Assembly: GCA_964561215.1 (NCBI GenBank) | Contig: CAZLOS010000062.1 | Coordinates: forward strand, 1-26,694 | DNA length: 26,694 bases | Direction: 5' to 3' | DNA from: JAJFUV01 sp964561215 | GTDB lineage: Bacteria; Acidobacteriota; Terriglobia; Bryobacterales; Bryobacteraceae | Shown: positions 9,442 to 17,764 of the stretch, one piece after another | Position numbering within the stretch: position 1 is the stretch's first letter | How the letters are laid out: each line of letters opens with the position of its first letter | Notes under the pieces: generated by a model | What the model saw: only the letters and a program-made list of their open reading frames with translations | Database searches by the model: none | Told to the model about the DNA's origin: nothing | Translations under genes and position numbers: made by a program

Positions 9442-9845
9442 TGTGCTGAGAGCATCCTGGCCAGCTCACACGCGGCCGCGGCAACCTCCGCCTGCGGCGG
9501 TGCACCGAATTCGAATTGCGCTCCTTCGATGCCGCAAATTGTCATGCTTGCGGGCAGCCTGCCGAGTGCGCGCGCCATTTCGACGGCCTCGGCGACTCCG
9601 AGCGCGTGCGTCGAGCAGCGGAACGTTCCGCGAGGCAGAGGCAGCGCATTCGCGTCCCAAGAGTGAATTGTGCCTGGAGCAGAACCGGTGACCACCGCAT
9701 CCACCAGTATGGCACGCGTGTGCGGATCCAGGTCCAAAACCGCCGCTGGTTCGGATACCGGGAGGTTCAACTCTCTTGCGACGAACACGCCGGCGGCGTC
9801 ATCGCCACGATCCGGGTTGCCGAAACACAGGATTTTCGGTGGCAA
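9423..9845 (-). CDS. Hydrogenase maturation endopeptidase (HyaD/HybD/HycI type, M52)
   Basis: Proteases of this family clip the C-terminal extension of the hydrogenase large subunit after nickel insertion. The 140-residue protein starts with the family signature GNPDRGDD (9-16). Likely metal ligands by comparison with HybD are D16, D49 (ILVDAV) and H80 (STHALG). It is slightly shorter than the usual 150-170 residues. The only available start is TTG: a TAA lies three codons upstream and no other start codon precedes the signature. There is no Shine-Dalgarno in the 6 nt between that stop and the TTG, and a perfect TATAAT ends 6 nt upstream, which suggests a leaderless message. The gene overlaps hypF by 19 bp. 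Confidence 0.9.
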   Translation of the reverse strand: MPPKILCFGNPDRGDDAAGVFVARELNLPVSEPAAVLDLDPHTRAILVDAVVTGSAPGTIHSWDANALPLPRGTFRCSTHALGVAEAVEMARALGRLPASMTICGIEGAQFEFGAPPQAEVAAAACELARMLSAQCRGSE

Positions 9846-9850
9846 GCGTG

Positions 9851-9856
9851 ATTATA
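9851..9856 (-). promoter_or_regulatory. Consensus -10 (TATAAT) of the maturation peptidase-hypF operon
   Basis: A perfect TATAAT on the minus strand ends 6 nt before the TTG start codon. A matching -35 is weak (CCAGAC-like at about 17 bp). Transcription from here would begin at or next to the start codon. Confidence 0.55.
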
Positions 9857-9890
9857 CCGTGCCCGCGGATGTAGTCTGGAACGAGTAGGC

Positions 9891-9896
9891 AAGGAG
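9891..9896 (+). promoter_or_regulatory. Shine-Dalgarno for the TTG start of the GH78 gene
   Basis: AAGGAG with an 8-nt spacer precedes TTG at 9905, and the following residues form a plausible export signal. Confidence 0.7.
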
Positions 9897-9904
9897 AACG
9901 TGGA

Positions 9905-12763
9905 TTGATACGACGAGGAGTCTTGTGCATGGTGGCTTCGCTGGCGATCGCGGCGGAACCGAAGCTGGGAGTGGAACAGTTGCGTGTCGAGTACCTGGAG
10001 AATCCGACGGGCATCGATGAAACCGTGCCCAGGCTGAGCTGGAAGCTCACCGCGAAAGAGCGCGGCGCGCGTCAGGCGGCGTACCGGATCCTTGTGGCAT
10101 CGAGCGAGCGTCTGCTCGCAGCCAACCGCGGAGACCTGTGGGATTCCGGCAAAGTCTCCGGCAGCGAGACCACTCAGGTCGTCTATCGGGGCAAAGCGCT
10201 GGCTTCGCGGCAGCAGTGCTACTGGAAGGTGCACGCGTACTCTGGCTCGGACAAGCCTTCGCGGTGGAGCGCCGCGGCTCGGTGGAGCATGGGACTTCTC
10301 ACTCCCGCGGACTGGAGCGCGCGCTGGATCTCATACCAGGACACGTCTCCGCTTCACAACAGCCGCAAGGATCTCTACCTTCCGCCGGCGCACTATTACC
10401 GTAAAGGATTCCAGGCTGCCGGCAAAGTGCGACGCGCCGTGCTCTATGCTTCGGCGCTCGGCATCTACGATGCCTACCTCAATGGCAGTCGTGTCAGCGA
10501 CCGCATGTTCGCGCCGGGTTGGAGCGACTACCGGCGCCGCGCATACTACAACGCTTTCGACGTGACCGCGCTTGTCCGCAAGGGTGGCAACGCCATCGGC
10601 GCGGTGGTGGCCGACGGCTGGTATAGCGGTTACGTGGGCTACGGATTGCTCGTGGGCTACGGCCCCGGCAAGGTGGGGCGCTATTTCTATGGCAAGACGC
10701 CGGCATTCATCGCGCAGTTGGAAATCGAATTTGAGGACGGGACGCGGGCGACGGTCTCGACAGGCGAGGACTGGCGCGTTTCGACGGGGGCGGTAGTCGA
10801 AGGCGACATCCTGATGGGAGAGACCTGCGACAGGCGCCTGGAGCCGCGAGGTTGGGCGCGGACCGGCTTCGACGAAGGCAAGTGGGAACAGGCTATTGAA
10901 GCGGAAAAGAACGGATCGGTCCGCGCCACCTTCTACGACCAGGCCGGGGCGCACGAAGTGGAACTCGGCTTCGTGCGTCCCGCGCGGATGCAGGCCTATC
11001 CCGCCCCGCCCGTGCGTCCCATCGAAGAGGTACGCCCTACCAGCGTCAGGCAGCAGGCTCCCGGCGTCTACATCTTCGATCTCGGGCAGAACATTTCCGG
11101 CGTGGCGCGGCTGAAGGTCCGCGGCGACAGCGGCGCCAAAGTGCGCCTGCGTTTTGGCGAAATGCTGCACCCCGACGGCCGCCTGATGACCGAAAACCTG
11201 CGTGAAGCGCGCGCCACCGACGCCTATATCCTGCGCGGCGATCCCAAGGGAGAGACCTGGATGCCGCGTTTCACCTATCACGGCTTCCGCTACGTCGAAG
11301 TGACCGGCTTTCCAGGCAAACCCGATCGCGACGCCATCACTGGAGTGGTGGTGCATTCCGCGACTCCGCTCGTAAGCTCGTTTGAAGCGTCGGATCGCAT
11401 GGCGAACCAGTTGTTCCGCAACATCGTCTGGACGCAACGCGCCAACTTCGTCGAAGTGCCCACGGATTGCCCGCAGCGCGACGAGCGCCTCGGCTGGACC
11501 GGCGACGCGCAGGCCTACGCGCGCACGGCTACTTACAATGCCGATGTGGCGGCCTTCTTCACCAAGTGGCTGGACGACCTCGAAGAGGCGCAGCAGCCCA
11601 ATGGTGCCTTCACCGACTACGCACCGTACCCGATGCGTCACGGCGGCAGCGGCGAGGCTTACGGTACAGCATGGATGGATGCCGGCATCATCTGTCCATA
11701 CGCCATCTACAAGGCGTATGGCGACACGCGCGTCATCGACCGCCATTGGGACGCCATGATGCGCTTCATGCAGTTCCGCCGATCGAACAGCCCCGAGTTC
11801 CAAGGCGCGAAAAAAGGCAACGCGTGGGGCGACTGGCTGAGCATCGGAAGCAAGACGCCCATCGAGTACATCGATGCGGTGTACTTCGCACGCACCTGCC
11901 GGCTGATGGCCGAGATGGCCCGCGCCACGCATCGCCGAATGGATGCCGCCATGTTCAACCAGTGGTTCTCGAAGATCCGCGCGCGTTTCGCGCAGGACTA
12001 CGTGCTCGATGGCGGGCGGCTCAAGATCGACAACCAGACCGCCTACGTCCTGGCGCTCGACGCCGGGCTGCTCACAGGCGAAGCGCGCGCGGGCGCCGTG
12101 AAGCGGCTGGCCGAGTTGATCGGACAGAACAAGTTCCGCATGACCACGGGCTTCCTCGGCACCAAAGCCCTGCTGCCCGTCCTGAGTGCGAATTCGCAGA
12201 ACGACCTGGCGGTGCGCCTGTTCCAGAGCCGCGAGTTTCCGAGCTGGGGGTATGAAGTTGCGAACGGCGCCACCACCATGTGGGAGCGCTGGAACAGCTA
12301 CACGAAAGAGAAAGGCTTATTCGAACCGGGCATGAATTCGTTCAGCCATTACGCCTTCGGTGCTGTAGCAGAGTGGATGTTCTCATCGCTCGCCGGTATT
12401 GATACCGACGGCGCAGGCTTCGCGCGCATCGTCGTCAAACCGGAACCGCCATCGCCGGACTCGAATCCCGACCATCGCCCTATCGGCTGGGTCTCCGCCA
12501 GCTATGATTCGATTCACGGGCCTATCGCGAGCCGCTGGAAGCGCTCCGCGGAAGGCTTCGCGCTCGAAGCCGTCATTCCCGCCAATACGCAGGCGACAGT
12601 GTACGTGCCTGCAGGATCGCCCGAGGGAATTACCGAAAGCGGCCGTCCTCTTCGGAACGCCAAAGGCGTGAAGTTCCTCCGCATGGAGGACGGACGCGCC
12701 GTGCTGGAAGTCGCCTCGGGGGTTTACCGGTTCCGGTCCTCTCCGCGAAAACAGCGACAATAG
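9905..12763 (+). CDS. Secreted alpha-L-rhamnosidase, GH78
   Basis: GH78 enzymes hydrolyse terminal alpha-L-rhamnose by inversion. The 952-residue protein opens with a short hydrophobic leader (IRRGVLCMVASLAIAAEP), then the typical LRVEYLENPTGID...PRLSWKL N-terminal module. Beta-sandwich domains and the six-hairpin barrel follow. The hallmark DCPQRDERLGWTGD spans residues 521-534, with E527 the likely general acid and D534 also conserved. TTMWERW holds E794, the likely general base. A C-terminal beta-sandwich closes the chain. The start is TTG at 9905, supported by AAGGAG (9891-9896) 8 nt upstream. The gene is divergent from the maturation peptidase and ends 9 nt before trmFO. Confidence 0.95.
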   Translation: MIRRGVLCMVASLAIAAEPKLGVEQLRVEYLENPTGIDETVPRLSWKLTAKERGARQAAYRILVASSERLLAANRGDLWDSGKVSGSETTQVVYRGKALASRQQCYWKVHAYSGSDKPSRWSAAARWSMGLLTPADWSARWISYQDTSPLHNSRKDLYLPPAHYYRKGFQAAGKVRRAVLYASALGIYDAYLNGSRVSDRMFAPGWSDYRRRAYYNAFDVTALVRKGGNAIGAVVADGWYSGYVGYGLLVGYGPGKVGRYFYGKTPAFIAQLEIEFEDGTRATVSTGEDWRVSTGAVVEGDILMGETCDRRLEPRGWARTGFDEGKWEQAIEAEKNGSVRATFYDQAGAHEVELGFVRPARMQAYPAPPVRPIEEVRPTSVRQQAPGVYIFDLGQNISGVARLKVRGDSGAKVRLRFGEMLHPDGRLMTENLREARATDAYILRGDPKGETWMPRFTYHGFRYVEVTGFPGKPDRDAITGVVVHSATPLVSSFEASDRMANQLFRNIVWTQRANFVEVPTDCPQRDERLGWTGDAQAYARTATYNADVAAFFTKWLDDLEEAQQPNGAFTDYAPYPMRHGGSGEAYGTAWMDAGIICPYAIYKAYGDTRVIDRHWDAMMRFMQFRRSNSPEFQGAKKGNAWGDWLSIGSKTPIEYIDAVYFARTCRLMAEMARATHRRMDAAMFNQWFSKIRARFAQDYVLDGGRLKIDNQTAYVLALDAGLLTGEARAGAVKRLAELIGQNKFRMTTGFLGTKALLPVLSANSQNDLAVRLFQSREFPSWGYEVANGATTMWERWNSYTKEKGLFEPGMNSFSHYAFGAVAEWMFSSLAGIDTDGAGFARIVVKPEPPSPDSNPDHRPIGWVSASYDSIHGPIASRWKRSAEGFALEAVIPANTQATVYVPAGSPEGITESGRPLRNAKGVKFLRMEDGRAVLEVASGVYRFRSSPRKQRQ

Positions 12764-12772
12764 TGGTTACGG

Positions 12773-14098
12773 GTGAGCAAGAGAATACACATTTTGGGCG
12801 GCGGGCTGGCCGGGTGCGAAGTGGCCTGGCAGGTGGCGCGCGCGGGACTCGACGCCACGCTTTACGAGATGCGGCCCGCGCGGTCGACAGCCGCTCACAA
12901 GACCGGCCGGTTGGCTGAGCTGGTGTGCAGCAACTCTCTTAAGAGCGAGCAGGAGAACTCAGCGTCCTGGCTCCTGAAGCAGGAGCTTCGCCGGCTTGGT
13001 TCGCTGCTGATCCGCGTGGCGGACGATTGCCGCGTCCCTGCGGGCCATGCGTTGACCGTGGACCGTGATGTGTTTTCGGGACTGGTGACAGAGGCGCTTG
13101 AGCAGGAGCCGCGCATCGAGTTCCGGCGCGAGGAAGTCACGGCGCTCCCGGCCGAAGGAATCGTTGTCATCGCCACCGGCCCGCTGACCAGCGACGCGCT
13201 GGCTAACGAGATCGCGCGCCTCACCGGCTCGCAGCGGCTATTCTTCTTCGATAGCATTAGCCCCATTGTCGACGCCGAGACCATAGACTATTCGATCGCG
13301 TTCCGGGCGTCGCGCTACGGTAAGTCCCTGGACGGCGGCGATGATTACGTGAACTGCCCGTTCGACAAGGCCCAGTACGAGCGCTTCCTGGAGGCCTTGC
13401 TCCACGCGGAAAGCGCGGACGCGCACATCCCGGACGACGCGGCGTACTTCGAAGCCTGCCTGCCCATCGAAGAACTGGCACGGCGCGGCAAGGACACTCT
13501 GCGCTTCGGCCCCATGAAGCCCGTGGGACTAGTGGATCCGCGTACCGGTCGCCGTCCCTATGCCGCCGTGCAACTGCGCGCCGAGAACGCGCGCCAGTCC
13601 AGCTACAACCTCGTGGGTTTTCAAAACCACTTGAAGTTCGGAGAACAGCAGCGGGTGATGAGGGTGATTCCAGGGCTGGAGCGCGCCGAGTTCCTGCGTC
13701 TGGGTCAGATGCATCGCAACACTTACATCAATGCGCCGGCGCTGCTGACAAACACGCTTCAACTGAAAACAGACGCGCGGATCTTCTTCGCCGGCCAGAT
13801 CTCCGGCGTCGAAGGCTACGTCGAGAGCATCGCCACGGGATTGGTAGCCGGACGCGGCGCGGCCCGGCAGGCGCTCGGAAGGACACCGCTCGCGCCGGCG
13901 CGGGAGACCGCGCTCGGCTCGTTGTGCCACTATGTTTCGTCGGCCAATCCCAGGGGCTACCAGCCGGCGAACATCGCCTTCGACCTGCTGCCTCCCGCGG
14001 AGGAAGCGGCCACCACACGCGACAAGAACGTCCGGCGCGCGGCCGTATGCCGCCGGGCGCTGGCCAGAATCGAAGAATACGCGGTGCCGCATGAGTGA
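12773..14098 (+). CDS. trmFO: Folate/FAD-dependent tRNA (uracil-54-C5) methyltransferase
   Basis: TrmFO makes ribothymidine at position 54 of tRNA using methylenetetrahydrofolate and reduced FAD. The 441-residue protein starts with the FAD-binding GGGLAG (9-14). It contains the conserved VCSNSLKSE with C52 and the CLPIE motif with C229, both matching the functional cysteines of characterised TrmFO. FQNHLKFGEQ, RNTYINAP and GQISGVEGYVES are also family signatures. The start is GTG at 12773, with no clear Shine-Dalgarno. It begins 9 nt after the GH78 stop and overlaps xerC by 8 nt. The trmFO-xerC order matches that of Bacillus subtilis, where clpQ-clpY follow; here they do not. Confidence 0.97.
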   Translation: MSKRIHILGGGLAGCEVAWQVARAGLDATLYEMRPARSTAAHKTGRLAELVCSNSLKSEQENSASWLLKQELRRLGSLLIRVADDCRVPAGHALTVDRDVFSGLVTEALEQEPRIEFRREEVTALPAEGIVVIATGPLTSDALANEIARLTGSQRLFFFDSISPIVDAETIDYSIAFRASRYGKSLDGGDDYVNCPFDKAQYERFLEALLHAESADAHIPDDAAYFEACLPIEELARRGKDTLRFGPMKPVGLVDPRTGRRPYAAVQLRAENARQSSYNLVGFQNHLKFGEQQRVMRVIPGLERAEFLRLGQMHRNTYINAPALLTNTLQLKTDARIFFAGQISGVEGYVESIATGLVAGRGAARQALGRTPLAPARETALGSLCHYVSSANPRGYQPANIAFDLLPPAEEAATTRDKNVRRAAVCRRALARIEEYAVPHE

Positions 14099-14990
14099 CC
14101 TCGCGGGATGGATCGGCAAGTTCATTGAGGAACTGCGACGGCAGAACGTCTCCGGGCACACGCTGCGGAACTACCAGAGCGACCTCGATCAGTTCCTTGC
14201 TTACGTGACCCCGCCGGGCGGGGAAACACCCGAGATCGGACAGATTGATTTCCTTTTACTGCGCGAGTGGCTTGGCAGCTTGTATCATGATCGGAAGCTC
14301 ACCGCTGTTTCGGTGCGCCGCAAGGTTGCCGCGCTGCGCTCATGGTTCAAGTTCCTGATGCGGATGGGCGTGGTGAAGGTGAACGCGGCCCGGTTGCTCA
14401 GGCTGCCGAAGGCGCCCAAGAAACTGCCCCGCGTGATGACCGAAGAGCAGATGAATTCGCTGCTCGACGAAGTGGCCGCAGGCAAACTCGAACGGCCCCA
14501 CCCGGAGCGCGATGAGGCCATCTTCGAGCTCCTGTACGGCTGCGGCGTGCGCGTCAGCGAGTTGGCGGGCCTCAACCTGGAAGATGTCGACACGCGCGGC
14601 GGTTGGGTGCTGGTGCGCGGCAAGGGCCGCAAAGAGAGGCAGGTGCCCATTGTGGGCAAAGCCGCCCGCGCTCTCGATCGGTATTTAGCCGGCCGCAATT
14701 CCGCTGAGTCAGGGCAACCGGTTTTCCTCAACCATCGCGGCGCGCGCCTCACCACTCGTGGTGTGCATCTCATCGTGAGACTTTACACCGCCGCCCTCTG
14801 TGGAAGCACACCGCTTCATCCGCACAGTTTCCGCCACGCTTACGCCACACACTTACTCACAGCCGGTGCGGACCTGCGCTCCATCCAGGAACTGTTGGGC
14901 CACGCCCGCCTCTCGACCACCCAGAAGTACACGCAAGTGTCGCTTGCGGACCTGATGGCTGTATACGACAAGGCGCACCCAAAGGCGTAA
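14091..14990 (+). CDS. xerC: Tyrosine recombinase XerC/XerD type
   Basis: Xer recombinases resolve chromosome dimers at dif. The start is the ATG at 14091, overlapping the trmFO stop. The open frame reaches farther upstream, but the standard Xer N-terminus (WIGKFIEELRRQN) begins right after this ATG. The 299-residue length is exactly typical. The catalytic set is complete: R154 (CGVRVSEL), K178 (RGKGRK), H245 and R248 (HPHSFRHAYATHLL), H271 (LGHARLST) and nucleophile Y280. The chromosomal trmFO-xerC context argues for the housekeeping enzyme rather than a phage or integron integrase. XerC is preferred over XerD because of that synteny. Confidence 0.93.
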   Translation: MSDLAGWIGKFIEELRRQNVSGHTLRNYQSDLDQFLAYVTPPGGETPEIGQIDFLLLREWLGSLYHDRKLTAVSVRRKVAALRSWFKFLMRMGVVKVNAARLLRLPKAPKKLPRVMTEEQMNSLLDEVAAGKLERPHPERDEAIFELLYGCGVRVSELAGLNLEDVDTRGGWVLVRGKGRKERQVPIVGKAARALDRYLAGRNSAESGQPVFLNHRGARLTTRGVHLIVRLYTAALCGSTPLHPHSFRHAYATHLLTAGADLRSIQELLGHARLSTTQKYTQVSLADLMAVYDKAHPKA

Positions 14991-15015
14991 CGCTGCTATC
15001 CTGTTCTGCATCCGT

Positions 15016-17763
15016 ATGAGTTTCACACGCCGAGACCTGCTGCGCGGGAGCGCAGCCCTGCCCGCTTTTTCCGCTGCCGCGTCATTCGCGGAACCGCAAG
15101 CACCGCCTGCGTTCAAGCGGTACATGCGGGACGACAATGATCTCTCGCTCGCCGACTGGGGCCCTTACACGCAACGCTACGCCGGCATTTCGCACATCGC
15201 CGATGTCCGGCGCGGCCTGCGCTTCGACCTGAGTGTTCTGCCCGGTCTCTACCGGCGCAAGGTCGTGGTGCCGAACGTGCGCTGGGAGTCCGACTACTAC
15301 CCCTGGGAGGCCTCGCCGGATCTCAGCTACTACGGTTTCCGCCTGGAAGTGGAATGGAAGGACCAGGTCTACTGTGACGTTTCGTTTTCGCGCATGAGCG
15401 ACCATGCGCGCCTGGTGCGCGCCGAGTGCGTCAATGCCACTCCGCGCAATCAGAACATGGTGTTGCACCTGGTCGGCTACATGAACTTTGCCGCACCGGG
15501 CTATGAGGTCGTGCTGCCGCCAGGGGCGAAATGGATTCCCTCGCTGGACTACAAGGACCTCACCTATGCCACGCCACGGCCCACCGACAGTCTCGTCTAT
15601 GACGGGTTACAGCGCGGAGAAGCCCGCGATTCGCAATTCACCGGCGGCTGGGGGATCGGCAAAGACTTCGGCATGGGCAACGGCGATCGCGTCGATTACG
15701 AATACACGCTGGACGAGCCCATCCACAACGCCGCGTTGCTGGTACGGGCCCGGCTGCCGAAAGGGACCACGCTTGAAACGTCACTGGGCACCTTGCGCGG
15801 AACCGGCGAATTCGCCGTCACGCGCTTTTCCGCGGGCCATCTGCCGGCGGGTCGCCATGCTTTCTCGCTGATCAGCCAGGGAGGAGCCTCGCTCGATCTG
15901 GACGGCTTCGTCCTGGTTGCCTCACCGATCGCCGACACCATCGAGTTCAGGCCGGCACGACGCGATCCGGTGCCGGAGCAGATTGTCCCGGGACCGAGCA
16001 AATCCAGCGTCCTGGTGAAGTACAAAGACCTGGACACCTGGTACGGCATCGCCTGGAAGTTCCCGACTGTCCAGGTGCGCCAGTGGTTCTGCGAGGAACT
16101 GGACCGCTACTTCCGGGATGTCGTGCAGAACCACGTTTCGCTGGTGCTGCGCGGTCCGGGTGAAGGTCATTTCACCGACGTCTTCATGCGGCCGATTCCG
16201 ATGCAGCCAAAATCCCATCGCGTGGTGAACGCCATGGTCTGCGACGGCAACCGCGAGCAGGTGTCGGCCATGCTAGCCCAGTTTCCGGACGACGCAGCCT
16301 GCGAGAACGTGCACGCGACCGCCCGCGCGAAGCGAGTGGTGATGGCGGGCCGCGCCGAAGGCCGTCTCTATGAGTTCAGCCAGAACCGCATGGCGGCAAC
16401 CAATCTCACCAACGTCTTCTTCCCGCTGCACGTTCGCAAGCACTACATTCGCCACAACACGCCCGCGCCGTTCGCTCCCATGCTGTACTCCTGGGATGCC
16501 GGCTTCACCGGGCTTGGACTGCTGGAACTCGATCCCGAGCGCGCCGCCGGCTGCATGAACACTTACCTGACGCCGCCGGGTGACCCGCAACTGGCCTTCA
16601 ACCACCACGGAACGCCGCTGCCGGTTCAGATCTATCTTTTCCAGGAGTTGTGGAACCGCACGCAGTCGCGCGAGTTGCTGGAGTTCTACTATCCGCGCGT
16701 GCGCCAGTATCACATGTTCCTGGCGGGCCGCTATGGCAGCTCCACCACGCGCAGGCTGAAATCCCAACTTCTGCAGACCTGGGATTACTTCTACAATACC
16801 GGCTGGGACGACTATCCGCCGCAGGTCTACATGCATGAGCGGAAGATCCAGAAGCAAATGGCTGCGGTTACTCCCACGGCCCACGCCATCCGCACGGCGA
16901 AGATTCTCGCCATGGCTGCGCGGGCGTTGAGTATCGAGGAAGACGTTCGTATCTATGAAAAGGACATCGCTATCTGGAGCGATTCTTTGCAGCGCTATTC
17001 ATGGGACGAAGAAGCCGGCTACTTCGGCTACGTGCGTCACGACGACGCCGGCAATCCCGTGGGTATCCTGCGTCACCCGAGCGGCGTGAACTTCAACATG
17101 GGCATGTGCGGCGCCTATCCATTGTTTGCGGGCATTTGCACGCCCGCGCAGGAGAAGCGCCTGGTCGCTCACTTGATGACGCCGGGCCGCATGTGGACGC
17201 CCATCGGCATGACCACGGTCGATCAGTCCGCGCCCTACTTCACGCCGGACGGCTACTGGAACGGGGCGGTCTGGATGCCGCACCAGTGGTTCTTCTGGAA
17301 AGCCCTCCTCGACCTCGGCCACGGCGACGAAGCATGGCGCATCGCCTCGACCGCGCTCGACGTCTGGAAGCGCGAGGTGGACGATTCCTACCTCTGCCTG
17401 GAGCACTTCATGGTGCAGAGCGGACGCGGCGCCGGTATGCACCACTTCACAGGCCTCTCCAATCCCGTGATGAAGTGGTTCAACGCTTACTACCGGCCGG
17501 GCCGCGTCACCACCGGTTACGACGCCTGGATCGAAAAGTGCGAGTTCACGGACAACAACGGCCGCCTGCAGGCCGATCTGCGGTTGACCGGCCCAACTGG
17601 CCGCCGCACCCTGGTGCTGGTGGGGATGCAGCCCGGATCTCGCTATCGTGCCACGTGGGCCGGAAATGAAGTGGCGCCGCGCGTGCTGCCCAGCGGCGCC
17701 TTTGAATTGAACTTGACCAATCTGCCCGGCTCGAACAGGTTGTCGATCGCGCGGGCTGTCTAG
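15016..17763 (+). CDS. Tat-exported GH63/MGH1-like glycoside hydrolase, substrate unknown
   Basis: The 915-residue protein starts with a twin-arginine leader (FTRRDLLRGSAALPAFSAAA), so it should be exported folded. Residues about 40-440 look like beta-rich modules that I cannot assign. The C-terminal half reads as an (alpha/alpha)6 barrel of the GH63/mannosylglycerate-hydrolase-like type. It has SWDAGF (D494), NTGWDDYP (D598/D599), GYWNGAVWMPHQW (746-758) and LCLEHF (E796). By family analogy an Asp of the GWDD motif and E796 are the catalytic candidates. The gene starts 25 nt after xerC without a Shine-Dalgarno; a weak TATCCT at 14997 may act as a -10. It ends 1 nt from the convergent DUF1080 gene. 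It probably takes part in the same glycan breakdown as the rhamnosidases. Confidence 0.75.
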   Translation: MSFTRRDLLRGSAALPAFSAAASFAEPQAPPAFKRYMRDDNDLSLADWGPYTQRYAGISHIADVRRGLRFDLSVLPGLYRRKVVVPNVRWESDYYPWEASPDLSYYGFRLEVEWKDQVYCDVSFSRMSDHARLVRAECVNATPRNQNMVLHLVGYMNFAAPGYEVVLPPGAKWIPSLDYKDLTYATPRPTDSLVYDGLQRGEARDSQFTGGWGIGKDFGMGNGDRVDYEYTLDEPIHNAALLVRARLPKGTTLETSLGTLRGTGEFAVTRFSAGHLPAGRHAFSLISQGGASLDLDGFVLVASPIADTIEFRPARRDPVPEQIVPGPSKSSVLVKYKDLDTWYGIAWKFPTVQVRQWFCEELDRYFRDVVQNHVSLVLRGPGEGHFTDVFMRPIPMQPKSHRVVNAMVCDGNREQVSAMLAQFPDDAACENVHATARAKRVVMAGRAEGRLYEFSQNRMAATNLTNVFFPLHVRKHYIRHNTPAPFAPMLYSWDAGFTGLGLLELDPERAAGCMNTYLTPPGDPQLAFNHHGTPLPVQIYLFQELWNRTQSRELLEFYYPRVRQYHMFLAGRYGSSTTRRLKSQLLQTWDYFYNTGWDDYPPQVYMHERKIQKQMAAVTPTAHAIRTAKILAMAARALSIEEDVRIYEKDIAIWSDSLQRYSWDEEAGYFGYVRHDDAGNPVGILRHPSGVNFNMGMCGAYPLFAGICTPAQEKRLVAHLMTPGRMWTPIGMTTVDQSAPYFTPDGYWNGAVWMPHQWFFWKALLDLGHGDEAWRIASTALDVWKREVDDSYLCLEHFMVQSGRGAGMHHFTGLSNPVMKWFNAYYRPGRVTTGYDAWIEKCEFTDNNGRLQADLRLTGPTGRRTLVLVGMQPGSRYRATWAGNEVAPRVLPSGAFELNLTNLPGSNRLSIARAV

Positions 17764-17764
17764 G

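Noticed and set aside
10331..11932. Long minus-strand frame (533 codons) inside the GH78 gene
   Set aside because: The plus strand carries all GH78 signatures. The antisense product has no recognisable domain.
14091..14990. Integrase of a mobile element
   Set aside because: Length, motifs and trmFO synteny fit chromosomal XerC. No att repeats, tRNA or cargo genes are nearby.
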